A stretch of 64,000 nucleotides of DNA from Sphingomonas aliaeris (GCF_016743815.1 NZ_CP061035.1:622501-686500), one strand, 5' to 3'; counted from the stretch's first letter, positions 16,035-26,086 are shown. A program made the numbers and translations. The notes: generated from the sequence alone by a model not told the origin.

Positions 16035-17780
16035 GTGGACGATAACGAACGAGACGAACACCGGGATGTCGAGGGCGGCGGGCAGAGTTCCGGCGTTCCG
16101 GCGAAGGGAAGCGCGGACGTGGGGGCGCGCGAGCCGATAGAGACGCGCGGCCTACATCACTGGCGCGAGGCGACGATCACGAAGCCGGGGCTGGACGATC
16201 GCGGCGACGTGTTCTTCGCGGCGATCGAGATGACGCGGATGCCGATGATCCTGACCGACCCGCATCAGCCCGACAATCCGATCGTTTTCGCCAACAAGGC
16301 GTTCCTGGATCTGACTCTGTACGAGGAGTCCGAGGTTCTCGGGCGCAACTGCCGCTTCCTGCAAGGCGCGAAGACGGACCGCGAGATGGTTGGTCAATTG
16401 CGCGATGCGGTGGCCGAGGAGGAATCGGTCGCGCTCGAGATATTGAACTATCGCCGGGACGGGACACCGTTCTGGAATGCGGTGTTCATCGGTCCGATCT
16501 ACGATACGTCGGGCAAATTACTGTATTTCTTCGCCAGCCAGCTGGACGTCACGCGCCGCCGGGAAAGCGAGAAGGCGTCGGCCAAGGCGCAGAAGATGGA
16601 AGCCGTCGGGCAATTGACCGCGGGGCTTGCGCACGATTTCAACAATCTGCTGCAGGTCGTGAACGGCAATCTCGAACTCGCCGGCGGGCGCGTCGAGGAC
16701 GAACGCACGCGGCGCTATCTGGAACGCGCCAAGGCGGCGGCCGAACGGGGTGCGCGGCTGACCGGGCAGTTGCTGGCCTTCGCGCGCAAGACCCGGCTCG
16801 ACCCTCGCCCAGTGGATGTCAGCGCGTGCATCAACGGCTTTGCCGACATGATGGAAACGGCGATCGGCAAGCAGGTGGATCTGCACCTCAGCCTGCGTCG
16901 CAACCTGCCCAGGGCGATCCTAGATTCCGAACAGTTCGAGATGGCGGTACTGAACATCGCCATCAACGCGCGCGACGCGATGCCCGATGGAGGTGTGGTC
17001 GAGCTGGCCACGGGGAAACTGCACCTCAACGGCGATGCCGCGGCGCGTGGACTGGCGCCGGGCGACTATATCTTCATCGAAGTGAAGGATGAAGGCCACG
17101 GCATGCCCGCCCACGTCGCCGAACGCGCGACCGAGCCGTTCTTCACGACCAAACCGACCGGCAAGGGCACCGGGCTCGGCCTGGCGATGGCCTCGGGCTT
17201 CGTACAGCAGTCGCGCGGGCGGCTGGAGATCGAGAGCGATCTGGATAGCGGCACGACGGTGCGGATGCTGTTTCCCGTCGCCGATGCCGATGCCGAAGCC
17301 GAGCCCGCTATGCTGCCCGACCGTAGACCGGTGGTCGCCACGCCCGGGCAAGGCACGCCAAGCGAACATATTCTCGTCGTGGAAGACAGCCCCGACGTGC
17401 TGGCCTTGTCGCGCGAGATACTGGAGGAGGCGGGATACCGCGTCTCCACCGCTGAAAACGGGGAAGCTGCGCTCCAGCTTTTCGAGGGCCAGCCCGCCGG
17501 GACGACCGACCTGCTCTTCACCGATCTCGTCATGCCCGGCGGGATAAACGGTATCGTCCTGGCCGAGCGGCTCGCCGCGATCGACCCGGCCCTGCCGGTG
17601 CTGATGACGACGGGCTATAACGAGGATCTGGTCGCCGATGGTCCCAAGGCATCCGAACTCGATATTCTGGGCAAGCCCTATCGGCGCACCGATTTGCTGG
17701 ACCGTGTCCGGCAGGCGCTGGACAGGGGCGGCATCACCCAGCGGCGCCGCCGTTCGGAATACGGATCGGCCGAGGAGTGA
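16035..17780 (+). CDS. LOV-domain blue-light hybrid histidine kinase
   Basis: The 581-residue soluble protein senses blue light through flavin. The LOV domain spans about residues 58-170, with GRNCRFLQG at 103-111 and the photo-adduct Cys at 106. A helical linker leads to a kinase with phospho-acceptor His200 (LAHDFNNLL), N box NIAINARDAM near 308-317, DEGHGMP, and GKGTGLGLAMA. A receiver domain (445-560) has the acceptor Asp497 in LLFTDLVMP and Lys547. It has no membrane helices or DNA-binding output, so it must signal to another protein. The GTG at 16035 has GCGAGG upstream. Its partner is not encoded next door. Confidence 0.92.
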   Translation: MDDNERDEHRDVEGGGQSSGVPAKGSADVGAREPIETRGLHHWREATITKPGLDDRGDVFFAAIEMTRMPMILTDPHQPDNPIVFANKAFLDLTLYEESEVLGRNCRFLQGAKTDREMVGQLRDAVAEEESVALEILNYRRDGTPFWNAVFIGPIYDTSGKLLYFFASQLDVTRRRESEKASAKAQKMEAVGQLTAGLAHDFNNLLQVVNGNLELAGGRVEDERTRRYLERAKAAAERGARLTGQLLAFARKTRLDPRPVDVSACINGFADMMETAIGKQVDLHLSLRRNLPRAILDSEQFEMAVLNIAINARDAMPDGGVVELATGKLHLNGDAAARGLAPGDYIFIEVKDEGHGMPAHVAERATEPFFTTKPTGKGTGLGLAMASGFVQQSRGRLEIESDLDSGTTVRMLFPVADADAEAEPAMLPDRRPVVATPGQGTPSEHILVVEDSPDVLALSREILEEAGYRVSTAENGEAALQLFEGQPAGTTDLLFTDLVMPGGINGIVLAERLAAIDPALPVLMTTGYNEDLVADGPKASELDILGKPYRRTDLLDRVRQALDRGGITQRRRRSEYGSAEE

Positions 17781-17930
17781 TCGGCAGGGCCGTCCTACCG
17801 GCGCGAGACCCGTATAGCCGCCATCTTCGATAGTCGGCCTTAGGTCCGGCGAAGCGATCGTGATTGGTCATCGCGGCCACCATATGCCAGGCGCCGTCCA
17901 GACCGACATCAAGTTCGAAGCGAGTGAATC

Positions 17931-18598
17931 TTGCCCCTTTTCAAACCGATCCTCGCCGGTGCCACGCTGTGGAACCGGCTCGTCGCATGCCTGTGCGCCA
18001 CGGTCGCGATCGCGCTGACGATCGTCATCTGCCGTGAACTGCCGTTCGATGCCGTGGACCTGCCCGTCATCGTCGCGCCACTTGGGGCATCGGCGGTGCT
18101 GGTCTTCGCCGTGCCCGCCAGCCCATTGGCGCAGCCGTGGCCGGTCGTCGGCGGTAACATCATCTCGACGCTGGTGGGTGTCACGGCCGTTCGCCTCGTC
18201 CCGGACCCGACCCTCGCGGCGGGGCTTGCGGTCGGCGGTGCGATCCTGATCATGTCGCTGCTGCGATGCCTGCATCCCCCGGCGGGGCGGCGGCGCTGAC
18301 CGCGGTGATCGGGGGCCACGGCATCCAGGCCGCGGGATACGGGTTCGCCTTCGCACCGATCGGGATCAATTCTATCGCTCTGGTGTCGATCGCGATGTTC
18401 CTGCACCGCGCGACCGGCCACACCTATCCGCACGTCAGCGTTCCCGCATTGCCGTCGGCCGCGCCTTCCGGCCTGCACGCGGCGGATATCGATGCGGCGC
18501 TGGAGGACATGCACGAAACGTTCGATATCAGCCGCGACGATCTGGATATGCTGCTGACGCATGCCGAACGCCACGCCGCGACGCGCCGGGGAACATAG
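17931..18598 (+). CDS. HPP family inner-membrane protein (frameshifted)
   Basis: HPP proteins are four-helix membrane proteins; some family members carry nitrite. The first part (LFKPILAGATLWNRLVACL through MSLLRCLHPP) and the second (GGAAALTAVIGGHG onwards) are in different frames. The break is the C5 run at 18276-18280; a sixth C restores CLHPPGGAAALTAV, the family signature that names it. The repaired length is about 222 residues. The tail after the membrane part (GLHAADIDAALEDMHETFDI) is typical of the longer HPP proteins. The start is a TTG at 17931 with a purine-rich GAAGCGAG upstream. It follows the LOV kinase by 150 bases. Confidence 0.8.
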
Positions 18599-18656
18599 CT
18601 TCACCGCTCGAAACCGCCCGCCGTCGCGCCTTCGCGGACGACGGCAGGCGACGTGG

Positions 18657-20663
18657 TCAGTTGCCCGTAGGCGTCGCGGTTCCGGGCGTCGCGCCGTCGA
18701 CCTGCCCCGCCTTGACCTGAGCGGTCGAGGCCTTCAGCGCATCGCCGACCGGCTCCGCACGTCCGCCAAGGCATTTGGACAGGAAATTCTCCGCCACCGC
18801 GTTGAACGCGATGTTGTTCACTGGCCGGGCGAAACCATGCCCCTCGTCCGGAAAGACGACATAGGTGACGGGGATGTTCTTCGCCTTCATCGCAGCGACG
18901 ATCTGGTCGCTTTCCGCCACGTTGACGCGCGGGTCGTTCGCACCCTGGCCGATCAGCAGCGGCTTCTTGATCGCATCGGCATAGGTCAACGGGCTGCGTT
19001 CCTTCAGCAGCGCCTGTCCCTCGGGCGTGCCGGGATCGCCCATGCGACGATACATCTGCTGCTTGCCTGCCTCCCAATATGGCGGAATCGTCTTCAGCAG
19101 CGTGAACAGGTTCGACGGCCCGACGATATCGACGCCGCAGGCGAAAGCATCCGGCGTCATCGTCAATCCGGCGAGCGTCGCATAGCCGCCATAGCTGCCG
19201 CCCATGATCGCGACCTTGTCCTTCGCCGTCACGCCGCGCTTCACCGCCCAGTCCACCGCGTCGAGCAGATCGTCGTGCATCTTGCGGCCCCATTGCCGGT
19301 CGCCGGCCTGGACGAACTTCTTACCGAAGCCGGTCGAGCTGCGATAATTGACCGACAGAACCGCATAGCCGCGATTGGCGAGCCACTGGTGATATCCGTT
19401 GAAGCCGTAACCATCGCGCGCCCACGGCCCGCCGTGGACCAGCAGCACCATCGGCACCGGACCCGTCGCACCCTTCGGCTTGGTCAGATAGCTGACCATC
19501 GACAGACCGTCGCGCGTCGGGATGTCGATCGATTCCATCGCCAACAAAGGCGCGCCGACGAGCTGCGGGCGCGGCGTATACAATTCGCTCAGCGCCTTCG
19601 CCTTTCGATCGTACAGCCAGGTGGAGGCGGGGGCGGTGACGGGGTCGAACGTGACCAGCCACTTGTCGTCCGCATCGGTGCGGCTGCCGACGAAGAACTC
19701 GCCCTTGTTCTGGCTCTTCAGGAAAGCGAGGTCGGCCTTCACCGCATCCCCCACCGGGACATATTCGTTGCGGTGGAAATATACCGAATAGGCCTCGACC
19801 TGACCCGTCTTCGGATTGGTCAGCCCGTTGCCGACATCGGCGCGGTCATCGCTGCCGATCGTCGTGAACTTGCCCGTCGCCATGTCCTGCGCGAGCAGCG
19901 CCCGCGTGTCGCGGCCGCGCGCATCGGTCCAGTACAAGGTCTTGCCGTCCTGCGTGAAACCGATCGGCGCGGTCGAGGATGCATCCTCGTAATCCACTTT
20001 CGTGAACGGCGTCGGCTCGACCTTGTTGGCGACGACGCGGTAATAGTCGATTCCGCTGTCGGGGCGCGATTTCTCCGCGATCCGGATCTTCAGCTGATCG
20101 TCCACGACGAACCCGGCATAGCCGTCATTCTGGAAGACGGGCGTCAGCGCGCCGGTGGCCAAATTGAGTTCATGGACGTCGTGCCAGCGCGGGTCGCGAT
20201 TGTTGACGCCGACCAGGATGCGATCCTTGATCGTGTTCGATACCCCGATGATCTGGACGCGCGTCTTCTCGAACGGGGTCAGCGCCTTCTGCTGGCCGCT
20301 CGTCAGATCAACACCGTACAGCAGGAAATTCTCGTCGCCGCCCTTGTCGTTGACGAACAGGATCTGCCGCGAATCCGGCGACCAGAAGTATGTACGGATC
20401 GGTCGGGTCTTCTCGGCGGTCAGCGGGCGTGCCTGATCCGGCTTGTCCACGGGGGCGATCCAGACGTTGAGCACGCCGTCGCGCGGCGCGATGAAGCCCA
20501 GCCATTTTCCGTCCGGCGACAATTGCCCGGCGGTGCGGGTAGGATTGCCGAACAGCTTGGCCCGCTCGATCAGCGGCACACCCGAAGCCGCGCTTTGCGC
20601 ACCTGCATTCGCCGTCATCATTGCCGCTCCCGTCATGGCCGCCAGCCAGAGTCTCTTGCGCAT
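18657..20663 (-). CDS. S9 family prolyl oligopeptidase-type peptidase
   Basis: This exported serine peptidase of 668 residues cleaves peptides, often dipeptides, in the periplasm. A signal peptide ends near ANAGAQS. A beta-propeller region fills roughly residues 40-390, with blades such as FWSPDSRQILFVND. The C-terminal alpha/beta hydrolase has Ser in GGSYGGYATL, Asp in GANDPRVN and His in DEGHGF. It is DPP4/acylaminoacyl-peptidase-like. The ATG at 20663 is chosen because AGGGG sits 9 bases upstream. Long open frames on the opposite strand are antisense shadows of this GC-rich gene. Confidence 0.92.
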   Translation of the reverse strand: MRKRLWLAAMTGAAMMTANAGAQSAASGVPLIERAKLFGNPTRTAGQLSPDGKWLGFIAPRDGVLNVWIAPVDKPDQARPLTAEKTRPIRTYFWSPDSRQILFVNDKGGDENFLLYGVDLTSGQQKALTPFEKTRVQIIGVSNTIKDRILVGVNNRDPRWHDVHELNLATGALTPVFQNDGYAGFVVDDQLKIRIAEKSRPDSGIDYYRVVANKVEPTPFTKVDYEDASSTAPIGFTQDGKTLYWTDARGRDTRALLAQDMATGKFTTIGSDDRADVGNGLTNPKTGQVEAYSVYFHRNEYVPVGDAVKADLAFLKSQNKGEFFVGSRTDADDKWLVTFDPVTAPASTWLYDRKAKALSELYTPRPQLVGAPLLAMESIDIPTRDGLSMVSYLTKPKGATGPVPMVLLVHGGPWARDGYGFNGYHQWLANRGYAVLSVNYRSSTGFGKKFVQAGDRQWGRKMHDDLLDAVDWAVKRGVTAKDKVAIMGGSYGGYATLAGLTMTPDAFACGVDIVGPSNLFTLLKTIPPYWEAGKQQMYRRMGDPGTPEGQALLKERSPLTYADAIKKPLLIGQGANDPRVNVAESDQIVAAMKAKNIPVTYVVFPDEGHGFARPVNNIAFNAVAENFLSKCLGGRAEPVGDALKASTAQVKAGQVDGATPGTATPTGN

Positions 20664-20849
20664 CGTCACCATCCCCTGATTACGTGTGTTAGCAATACAT
20701 CACGCTTCTCGGGAGTCGGCAAGCCCATTCCGGGCCTTTCGATACCGCATTCCCCGTGTATCCTTGGGGCCGTACCGAAACGCCAAACCCAGGTTAGTGT
20801 GACGGAATGTCCAAGTGACAGGCACGGCGAACCGCGATAGTCGCGGGGT

Positions 20850-21305
20850 GTGCAGTACGTCCGGCTCCTGATCGCGCAACGCCATATCGCCGTTGCGATC
20901 TGCGTGGCGGCGCTGCTGCTGAAACTGATCGTCCCTACCGGATACATGATCGACGCCAGTCGCGGTCATTTCGCGATCATCGCCTGTCCGGGGACGATCA
21001 CCGCGCCGGCCGCGAACGCGATGACGGGCATGTCCGGCATGCATGCGGCGATGCCCGATCATGGCATGCAGTCCGATCAGGGCGGCGCGAAAGACCACGA
21101 TCCATCCGGCGGTCACGCCAAGGTCGAATTGCCGTGCGCCTTTGCCGGCCTGTCCGCCGCGGCGCTCGGCGCGGTCGATCCGATCCTCCTCGCGACGTTT
21201 GTCGCCTTCGTCATGCTGCTCGGATACCGCGCCGGATACTCCCCGCCGGTCGTCCAGCGCAGCTTCCTGCGCCCGCCGCTCAGGGGCCCGCCAGCCCTGC
21301 CTTGA
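20850..21305 (+). CDS. DUF2946 family protein, possibly metal-related
   Basis: The 151-residue protein has an N-terminal hydrophobic segment, a central Met/His/Asp-rich stretch (MTGMSGMHAAMPDHGM) and a C-terminal membrane helix followed by FLRPPLRGPP. DUF2946 proteins often sit in copper or iron acquisition loci, and the Met- and His-rich loop would suit metal binding in the periplasm. A GTG is used as start. It lies 84 bases upstream of a TonB-dependent receptor and a PepSY protein, so the three likely form one metal-uptake operon. The metal is unknown. Confidence 0.75.
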   Translation: MQYVRLLIAQRHIAVAICVAALLLKLIVPTGYMIDASRGHFAIIACPGTITAPAANAMTGMSGMHAAMPDHGMQSDQGGAKDHDPSGGHAKVELPCAFAGLSAAALGAVDPILLATFVAFVMLLGYRAGYSPPVVQRSFLRPPLRGPPALP

Positions 21306-21389
21306 CCGACCCGTACGCGTCCCGGCCTTCCGGGACGAACTTGTCCACGGTTCCGGCCTGTGTCGCCGGATGCCGGTCGAAGGTATTCC

Positions 21390-23609
21390 ATGTCCCGTTC
21401 CCATGTGATGGCGTGTCTCGCCATGCCGTGCCTGACGTTTGCCGCCCCGGCAGCGGCGCAGGCGAAGTCCGAACCCACGTCCGCCCGCCCGGCCGACGCG
21501 GCGATCGTCGTCACCGGCCAGCGCGATCCGCTGAAGCTCGACGATAGTGCGCAGGCGAGCAGCCGGCTCGGCCTGTCTGTCCGCGAGACGCCGGCCAGCG
21601 TCGAAATCCTGACCCAGGCGGATCTGCAGGCCCGCGGCCTGCGCACCGCGCGCGAGACGTTCAATGACGTCGTCGGCGCCGTCGCCGGCAACGTGCCCGG
21701 CAATCCCGCCGTCGTCAGCCTGCGCGGGTTCGCCGGCAATACCGTGTCGATCCTGCAGGACGGCGTCCGCATCTCGACCTCGACCGTCGTTCAGCGCGAT
21801 ACCAACACCTGGCATTACGACCGGATCGAGGTACTGAAAGGCCCCGCCTCCGTGCTGTACGGCGAAGGCGCATTGGCGGGCGTGATCAACAAGGTCACGC
21901 GCAAGCCGGTGATCGGGGAACGCCGGCTCGATACGTTCCTTTCGGGCGGCAGTTTCGATACGGTCTCGGCGGCGGGCGGGGTCAATCTGCCCGTATCCCG
22001 GACGATCGCGGTACGCGCCGATGCCAGCTATCTACGGTCGAACAGCCTGTACGATGTCGATAACAACCGCACGACGTCCTCCGGCCTGACCGCCAGCGCG
22101 CTGTGGCGACCGAGCGATGCTTTGTCCGTGCTGGTCGCGGTCGATCATTTCGAGGATCGCTACGACGCGACCTATCAGGGGTTGCCGCTGATCCCCGGGC
22201 AATATGCGTTGCGACCGTCCGATGCGGTGCGATCGTCCACGGGGCTGGTCGCGGACCGGGCGTTGCGCCGCCGCAACTACAATCCGTCCGGCGCCTATTC
22301 GAACGCGATCGAGACGACAGTGCGCTCGCGGATCGACTGGGCGATCGGGAATGGCTGGACCGCGGCGCTCGACCTGACCGGCTATACCGCGGATCGTGCG
22401 TTCCTGTTGGCGGACAGCCAGACGTTCGTCGCGCCGCGACCGGCCTTCCCGATCGGCAGCTTCCGCCAGAGCTATCAGGATTTCCGCCACGACCACCGCT
22501 TCTGGAATGCGCGCGGCGTGCTGGGAAACGACCGGCGGATCGCGGGCCTGCGCAACCGGTTCAGCATCGGCATCGAACATAACGACACGGATTTCGAAAG
22601 CCTGCGCCAACAGGCACCCACGTCCGCCTTGCCCGAGATCGACGTCCGCAATCCGGTCGCGACGCCGCGGCCGACATCGGCGGCGATCTTTACGACGACC
22701 AACGTGACGTTCGATTCGAAACTGAGACAAAGCTCGATCTTCGCGGAGGATGCGCTGAACCTGACGCCCGGATGGCTGCTGGTCGGTGGCATCCGCTGGG
22801 ATCACATCGCGCTGGACCGCGCGACGATCCAGAACGCGACCGGGTCGGTGGATCGCAACCGTCCGACATTCGATCCCGTGTCGTGGCGTGCCGGTACGAC
22901 CTGGGATGTCGCGCCGGGGCTGACGCTCTACGCGCAATATACGACCGCCGTGTCGCCGGTCTCCTCGATCCTGCTCGCATCGATCGCCAACAGCCGCTTC
23001 CGCCTGACCAAGGGCCGATCGTACGAGGCCGGGTTCAAGGCGAGCGTCTGGAACGGCCGCCTCAGTCTGACCGGGGCCGGCTATCATATCGCGCAAAGCG
23101 ATATCCTCACGCGCGATCCGACCAATCCGGCGGTATCGGTGCAGGGCGGGCGTCAGTCATCGCGCGGGGTCGAACTGACGGCGGCGATCGTTCCGGTAAA
23201 GGCGCTGCGCCTGTCGGGCGGCGCTTCCTATACCGATGCGCGCTACGACGATTTGTCCGAACTCGTCGGCGGCGTGCGGATCGATCGCAGCGGCAACCGC
23301 CCGATCAATATCCCGTCGACCACGCTCAACGCATCGGCCCTGTACACGATCGGCGGCACCGTGACGCTCGGCGGGTTCGCGCGACATGCGGGCGCGTTCT
23401 ACACCGACACCGGCAACACGATTCGCGTTGCCGGCCATACCGTGTACGATGCCAGCATCGCCTTCCCGGTGGCGGGGAAGGCGACCGTCACGATCCGCGG
23501 GCGCAACCTCTCGGACGCCTTTTACGGCGAATATTCCGGCTATCCCACGACCAACGTCTATATCGGCGCACCCCGTTCGTTCGAGATCGCACTGGCGACC
23601 CGATTTTGA
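21390..23609 (+). CDS. TonB-dependent siderophore receptor
   Basis: This outer-membrane receptor of 739 residues imports a metal chelate with TonB energy. It has a signal peptide (ending near APAAAQA), a TonB box-like AAIVVTGQRD, a plug domain (SVRETPASVEILTQADL, VSLRGFAGNTVSILQDG, RIEVLKGPASVLYGEGALAG) and a 22-strand barrel ending in a C-terminal Phe. The plug matches the FhuA/FpvA siderophore subgroup. The ATG at 21390 has GAAGG upstream. It is followed with a 4-base overlap by a PepSY membrane protein, the usual partner for reducing ferric siderophores. Confidence 0.9.
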   Translation: MSRSHVMACLAMPCLTFAAPAAAQAKSEPTSARPADAAIVVTGQRDPLKLDDSAQASSRLGLSVRETPASVEILTQADLQARGLRTARETFNDVVGAVAGNVPGNPAVVSLRGFAGNTVSILQDGVRISTSTVVQRDTNTWHYDRIEVLKGPASVLYGEGALAGVINKVTRKPVIGERRLDTFLSGGSFDTVSAAGGVNLPVSRTIAVRADASYLRSNSLYDVDNNRTTSSGLTASALWRPSDALSVLVAVDHFEDRYDATYQGLPLIPGQYALRPSDAVRSSTGLVADRALRRRNYNPSGAYSNAIETTVRSRIDWAIGNGWTAALDLTGYTADRAFLLADSQTFVAPRPAFPIGSFRQSYQDFRHDHRFWNARGVLGNDRRIAGLRNRFSIGIEHNDTDFESLRQQAPTSALPEIDVRNPVATPRPTSAAIFTTTNVTFDSKLRQSSIFAEDALNLTPGWLLVGGIRWDHIALDRATIQNATGSVDRNRPTFDPVSWRAGTTWDVAPGLTLYAQYTTAVSPVSSILLASIANSRFRLTKGRSYEAGFKASVWNGRLSLTGAGYHIAQSDILTRDPTNPAVSVQGGRQSSRGVELTAAIVPVKALRLSGGASYTDARYDDLSELVGGVRIDRSGNRPINIPSTTLNASALYTIGGTVTLGGFARHAGAFYTDTGNTIRVAGHTVYDASIAFPVAGKATVTIRGRNLSDAFYGEYSGYPTTNVYIGAPRSFEIALATRF

Positions 23610-24778
23610 ACGGCGGGGCGGCAATCGAGTCCCGGCCCGTGCCGCGGACGAGGGCACGGCAGGTCGTGCGCCGCATTCATCTGTGGCTCGGCCTCGGCAT
23701 AGGCCTGCTGTTCGCCGTGCTCGGCCTCACCGGTTCCGCTTTGGTCTATTATACCGAGGTGGATTCTGCGCTGCATCCCGTGCTGCAATCGGATGCCGAA
23801 ACACCGGCACCCGATTGGCGGTCGCCGGTCTGGGATCGCGCGCTCGCGACCGGTCGGGCGCGCTGGCATGCCGGCGGCGGTAAATGGACGCTGGAAGTGA
23901 CCGGTCACGGCGGCGCGATCCCGGCGCGCTATTATGCGATGCAAGGCCACCACGCCGACCGCACGATGATCTGGTTCTCGCCCGACGGGGCGCGGGTCGT
24001 GCGCGCGGAACCGTGGGGCGGATATCTGATGACGTGGATCTACCAGCTTCACATGCAGATACTCGCAGGCGATCCGGGCATGCAGATCGTCGGCTGGTCC
24101 GGCGTCGCGATGCTGCTGCTGCTGATCAGCGGCATAGTCGCCTGGTGGCCACGCGGAAGCTGGCGAAAGGCGCTGATGTTCAAGCGCGACGCCGCACCGA
24201 TCCGCCGCATGCACGATCTGCACAAGCTGTCCGGGCTGATCAGTTCGGTACTGCTCCTGATCGTCGTCGCGACCGGCGTCCTGCTCGCCTTGCCAAAGGT
24301 CGCGCAGGTCCTGATCGCGCCCGCGCCGGTGCCGACGGTGAAGCCCCAGCCTTCGGGCCAAGACCGGTTGACGATCGCACGCGCGCTCGGCATCGCGCAC
24401 CGGGCGATGCCGGACGGGCGCCTGACGTTTATCGACATACCAGACAGCGCTACCGCCCCGTTCAGGATGCGCTTCCAGGTGCCGGGCGATCCGCACCCGC
24501 GCTTCCCCGGCAGCTTCGTGTTCGTCGACCAGTCGTCCGGACACGTCCTCGCCGTCCACGACGTGCGTCGCCTCGGCGCGCGGACGACGATTTCCAGCTG
24601 GATACGCACGCTGCACGACGGCACGGTGGGCGGAACGACGACGCGTATCCTTGCGATCCTGTTGGGGTTCGTCCCGGCATTCCTGTTCTGCACCGGGTTG
24701 ATCCACTGGCGTCATCGCCGCAGGGGCGTCGCCACCGCCAAAGCCCGGGACGCTGTGTCACGCTTGGCCTTGTCCTGA
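23606..24778 (+). CDS. PepSY-associated membrane protein, putative ferric-siderophore reductase
   Basis: The 390-residue inner-membrane protein has a PepSY_TM layout: a first helix (LWLGLGIGLLFAVLGLTGSAL) around residues 30-50, a periplasmic PepSY region, helices near MLLLLISGIVAWWP and LLLIVVATGVLLA, a second periplasmic region and a last helix near LLGFVPAFLFCTGLIHW. Conserved His residues next to the helices (RRIHLWLG, DLHKLSG) are likely haem ligands. Such proteins beside siderophore receptors are thought to reduce imported ferric complexes. The start is a TTG overlapping the receptor stop, or a GTG at 23639. Confidence 0.82.
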   Translation: MNGGAAIESRPVPRTRARQVVRRIHLWLGLGIGLLFAVLGLTGSALVYYTEVDSALHPVLQSDAETPAPDWRSPVWDRALATGRARWHAGGGKWTLEVTGHGGAIPARYYAMQGHHADRTMIWFSPDGARVVRAEPWGGYLMTWIYQLHMQILAGDPGMQIVGWSGVAMLLLLISGIVAWWPRGSWRKALMFKRDAAPIRRMHDLHKLSGLISSVLLLIVVATGVLLALPKVAQVLIAPAPVPTVKPQPSGQDRLTIARALGIAHRAMPDGRLTFIDIPDSATAPFRMRFQVPGDPHPRFPGSFVFVDQSSGHVLAVHDVRRLGARTTISSWIRTLHDGTVGGTTTRILAILLGFVPAFLFCTGLIHWRHRRRGVATAKARDAVSRLALS

Positions 24779-24896
24779 GCGCGCACTGTCGCCATCCAAT
24801 TTTGTAAGGAACTGCTTCCGACGGATCGTTTCCCTTTGGCTTTGCGTATCTTAACCGCGATGTCGTCAGGTCCTAGGCGACACGAGGAGAGCGAAG

Positions 24897-25346
24897 ATGG
24901 CCTATTTTCTCGCCGCCGGACTGGCGGTGGCCGCCGCCGGCGCGGCCTTGTCGATGACGGTGGATCACCAGCACAGGGTCGATCATCACAGCGGGCCGGT
25001 CGATGTGAAATATCGCGGCGACGTCGTCGTCACGCACAAGCAGGTCGGCACCGTGGCACCCGGCGGCCGAGCCTCGACGCTGCGCTGCGACTGGTCGGCG
25101 AGCATGTCGGTGGAGCGGCATGCCGTCGCCGCATCGGGCACGCGGCTGGTCCGCAGCATCGATAGCGAACCGGCGATATCGGGTACGCGACCCGGCTGGT
25201 GCGTGACCAACCGCCACGCCATCCGGACGGAGATCGCAAGCCGATCGGGCGATATGCGCACGCATCTCCAGGCGCTGGCACAGCAGGATTCCGATACGCT
25301 GCGGGCCGAACTCGATCGCATCCACGGCGCCCAGCGCGCCGGATGA
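24897..25346 (+). CDS. Hypothetical exported protein
   Basis: The 149-residue protein begins with a signal peptide (AYFLAAGLAVAAAGAALSM). The rest is soluble with two Cys residues (LRCDWSA and GWCVTNRH) that may form a disulfide. No family is recognised. GAGGAGAG precedes the ATG. Its stop overlaps the ATG of a TorF-type porin gene, so the two are translationally coupled and may work together at the outer membrane. Confidence 0.6.
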   Translation: MAYFLAAGLAVAAAGAALSMTVDHQHRVDHHSGPVDVKYRGDVVVTHKQVGTVAPGGRASTLRCDWSASMSVERHAVAASGTRLVRSIDSEPAISGTRPGWCVTNRHAIRTEIASRSGDMRTHLQALAQQDSDTLRAELDRIHGAQRAG

Positions 25347-26086
25347 GAGATGCAGTTCGACTGATCGGCACGATCGCGACGGCGACGCTCGGCACCATCA
25401 CGCCCGCATTCGCGCAGGACAATCGCTCCGCGACCGTGGAACTCGCGACTGAGGAAGAACGCCGCGGCCTGAGCTGGAGCGAGGGGAGGGCCGCCATTTC
25501 CGGAGACGTCCGCGCCTCGATCGGGCGGCTCGACCTGTCGGCGCGTGCCGTCTCGACCCGCAACAGCGTGCGGCATGACGGTGCCGATGCCGTCGTCGAT
25601 CTGTCGGTCGGGACGGGGTGGGACCTCGGCGCCGTTCGCGTCCAGACCGACGTGACGGGCCACGCCTTTGTCGGCGCCCGCGGTCGCAGGGATTATGTCG
25701 AGGGCGGTGTATCGGCGGGCTATACCTATGGCCCGCTCAACGCGATGCTCGGCGTGATCGCCGCGCCATCGCAAAAGGCGATCGGCGGCAGCAACGTCTA
25801 TGCCTATGCCTATGCCAATGCCGGGATCCCCGGCACGCCACTTACTGCAGTCGCGGAGGTCGGGCACTCGTCCGGAAGCGTTCGGAACGCCGACCGGGCC
25901 GACCGGCTTCGCCCCGGCGGAAGCTACAGCAATTGGCGGCTCGGGCTCGAGCATCGTCGCGACCGGTTGACGATCGGCGTCGATTATATCGGCACGAACA
26001 TATCCGAAAACCGCGCGGCCAGCCGCTATGCGGACCTATCCAACGCGACCGACCGGATCGTCGGCCGCGTGCAATATTCCTTCTAA
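25343..26086 (+). CDS. TorF family putative outer-membrane porin
   Basis: The 247-residue protein has a signal peptide ending at TPAFAQ. Its mature start RRGLSWSEGRAAISGDV matches the RGxSxSxxxPAxQG pattern of the TorF/TIGR02001 family. Alternating amphipathic segments and a C-terminal Phe (RVQYSF) fit an outer-membrane beta barrel. Members are poorly characterised putative channels, often small and in gene groups with exported proteins. It overlaps the preceding gene by ATGA. Confidence 0.72.
   Translation: MRDAVRLIGTIATATLGTITPAFAQDNRSATVELATEEERRGLSWSEGRAAISGDVRASIGRLDLSARAVSTRNSVRHDGADAVVDLSVGTGWDLGAVRVQTDVTGHAFVGARGRRDYVEGGVSAGYTYGPLNAMLGVIAAPSQKAIGGSNVYAYAYANAGIPGTPLTAVAEVGHSSGSVRNADRADRLRPGGSYSNWRLGLEHRRDRLTIGVDYIGTNISENRAASRYADLSNATDRIVGRVQYSF

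Noticed and set aside
18561..20840. 759-codon plus-strand ORF
   Set aside because: It is antisense to the clear S9 peptidase gene; its Arg-, His- and Asp-rich translation is typical of a GC-rich shadow frame.
24808..24830. GGAAC...CGTT upstream of the exported hypothetical gene
   Set aside because: The spacing is 14 bases, too short for an EcfG promoter, unlike the two accepted sites.
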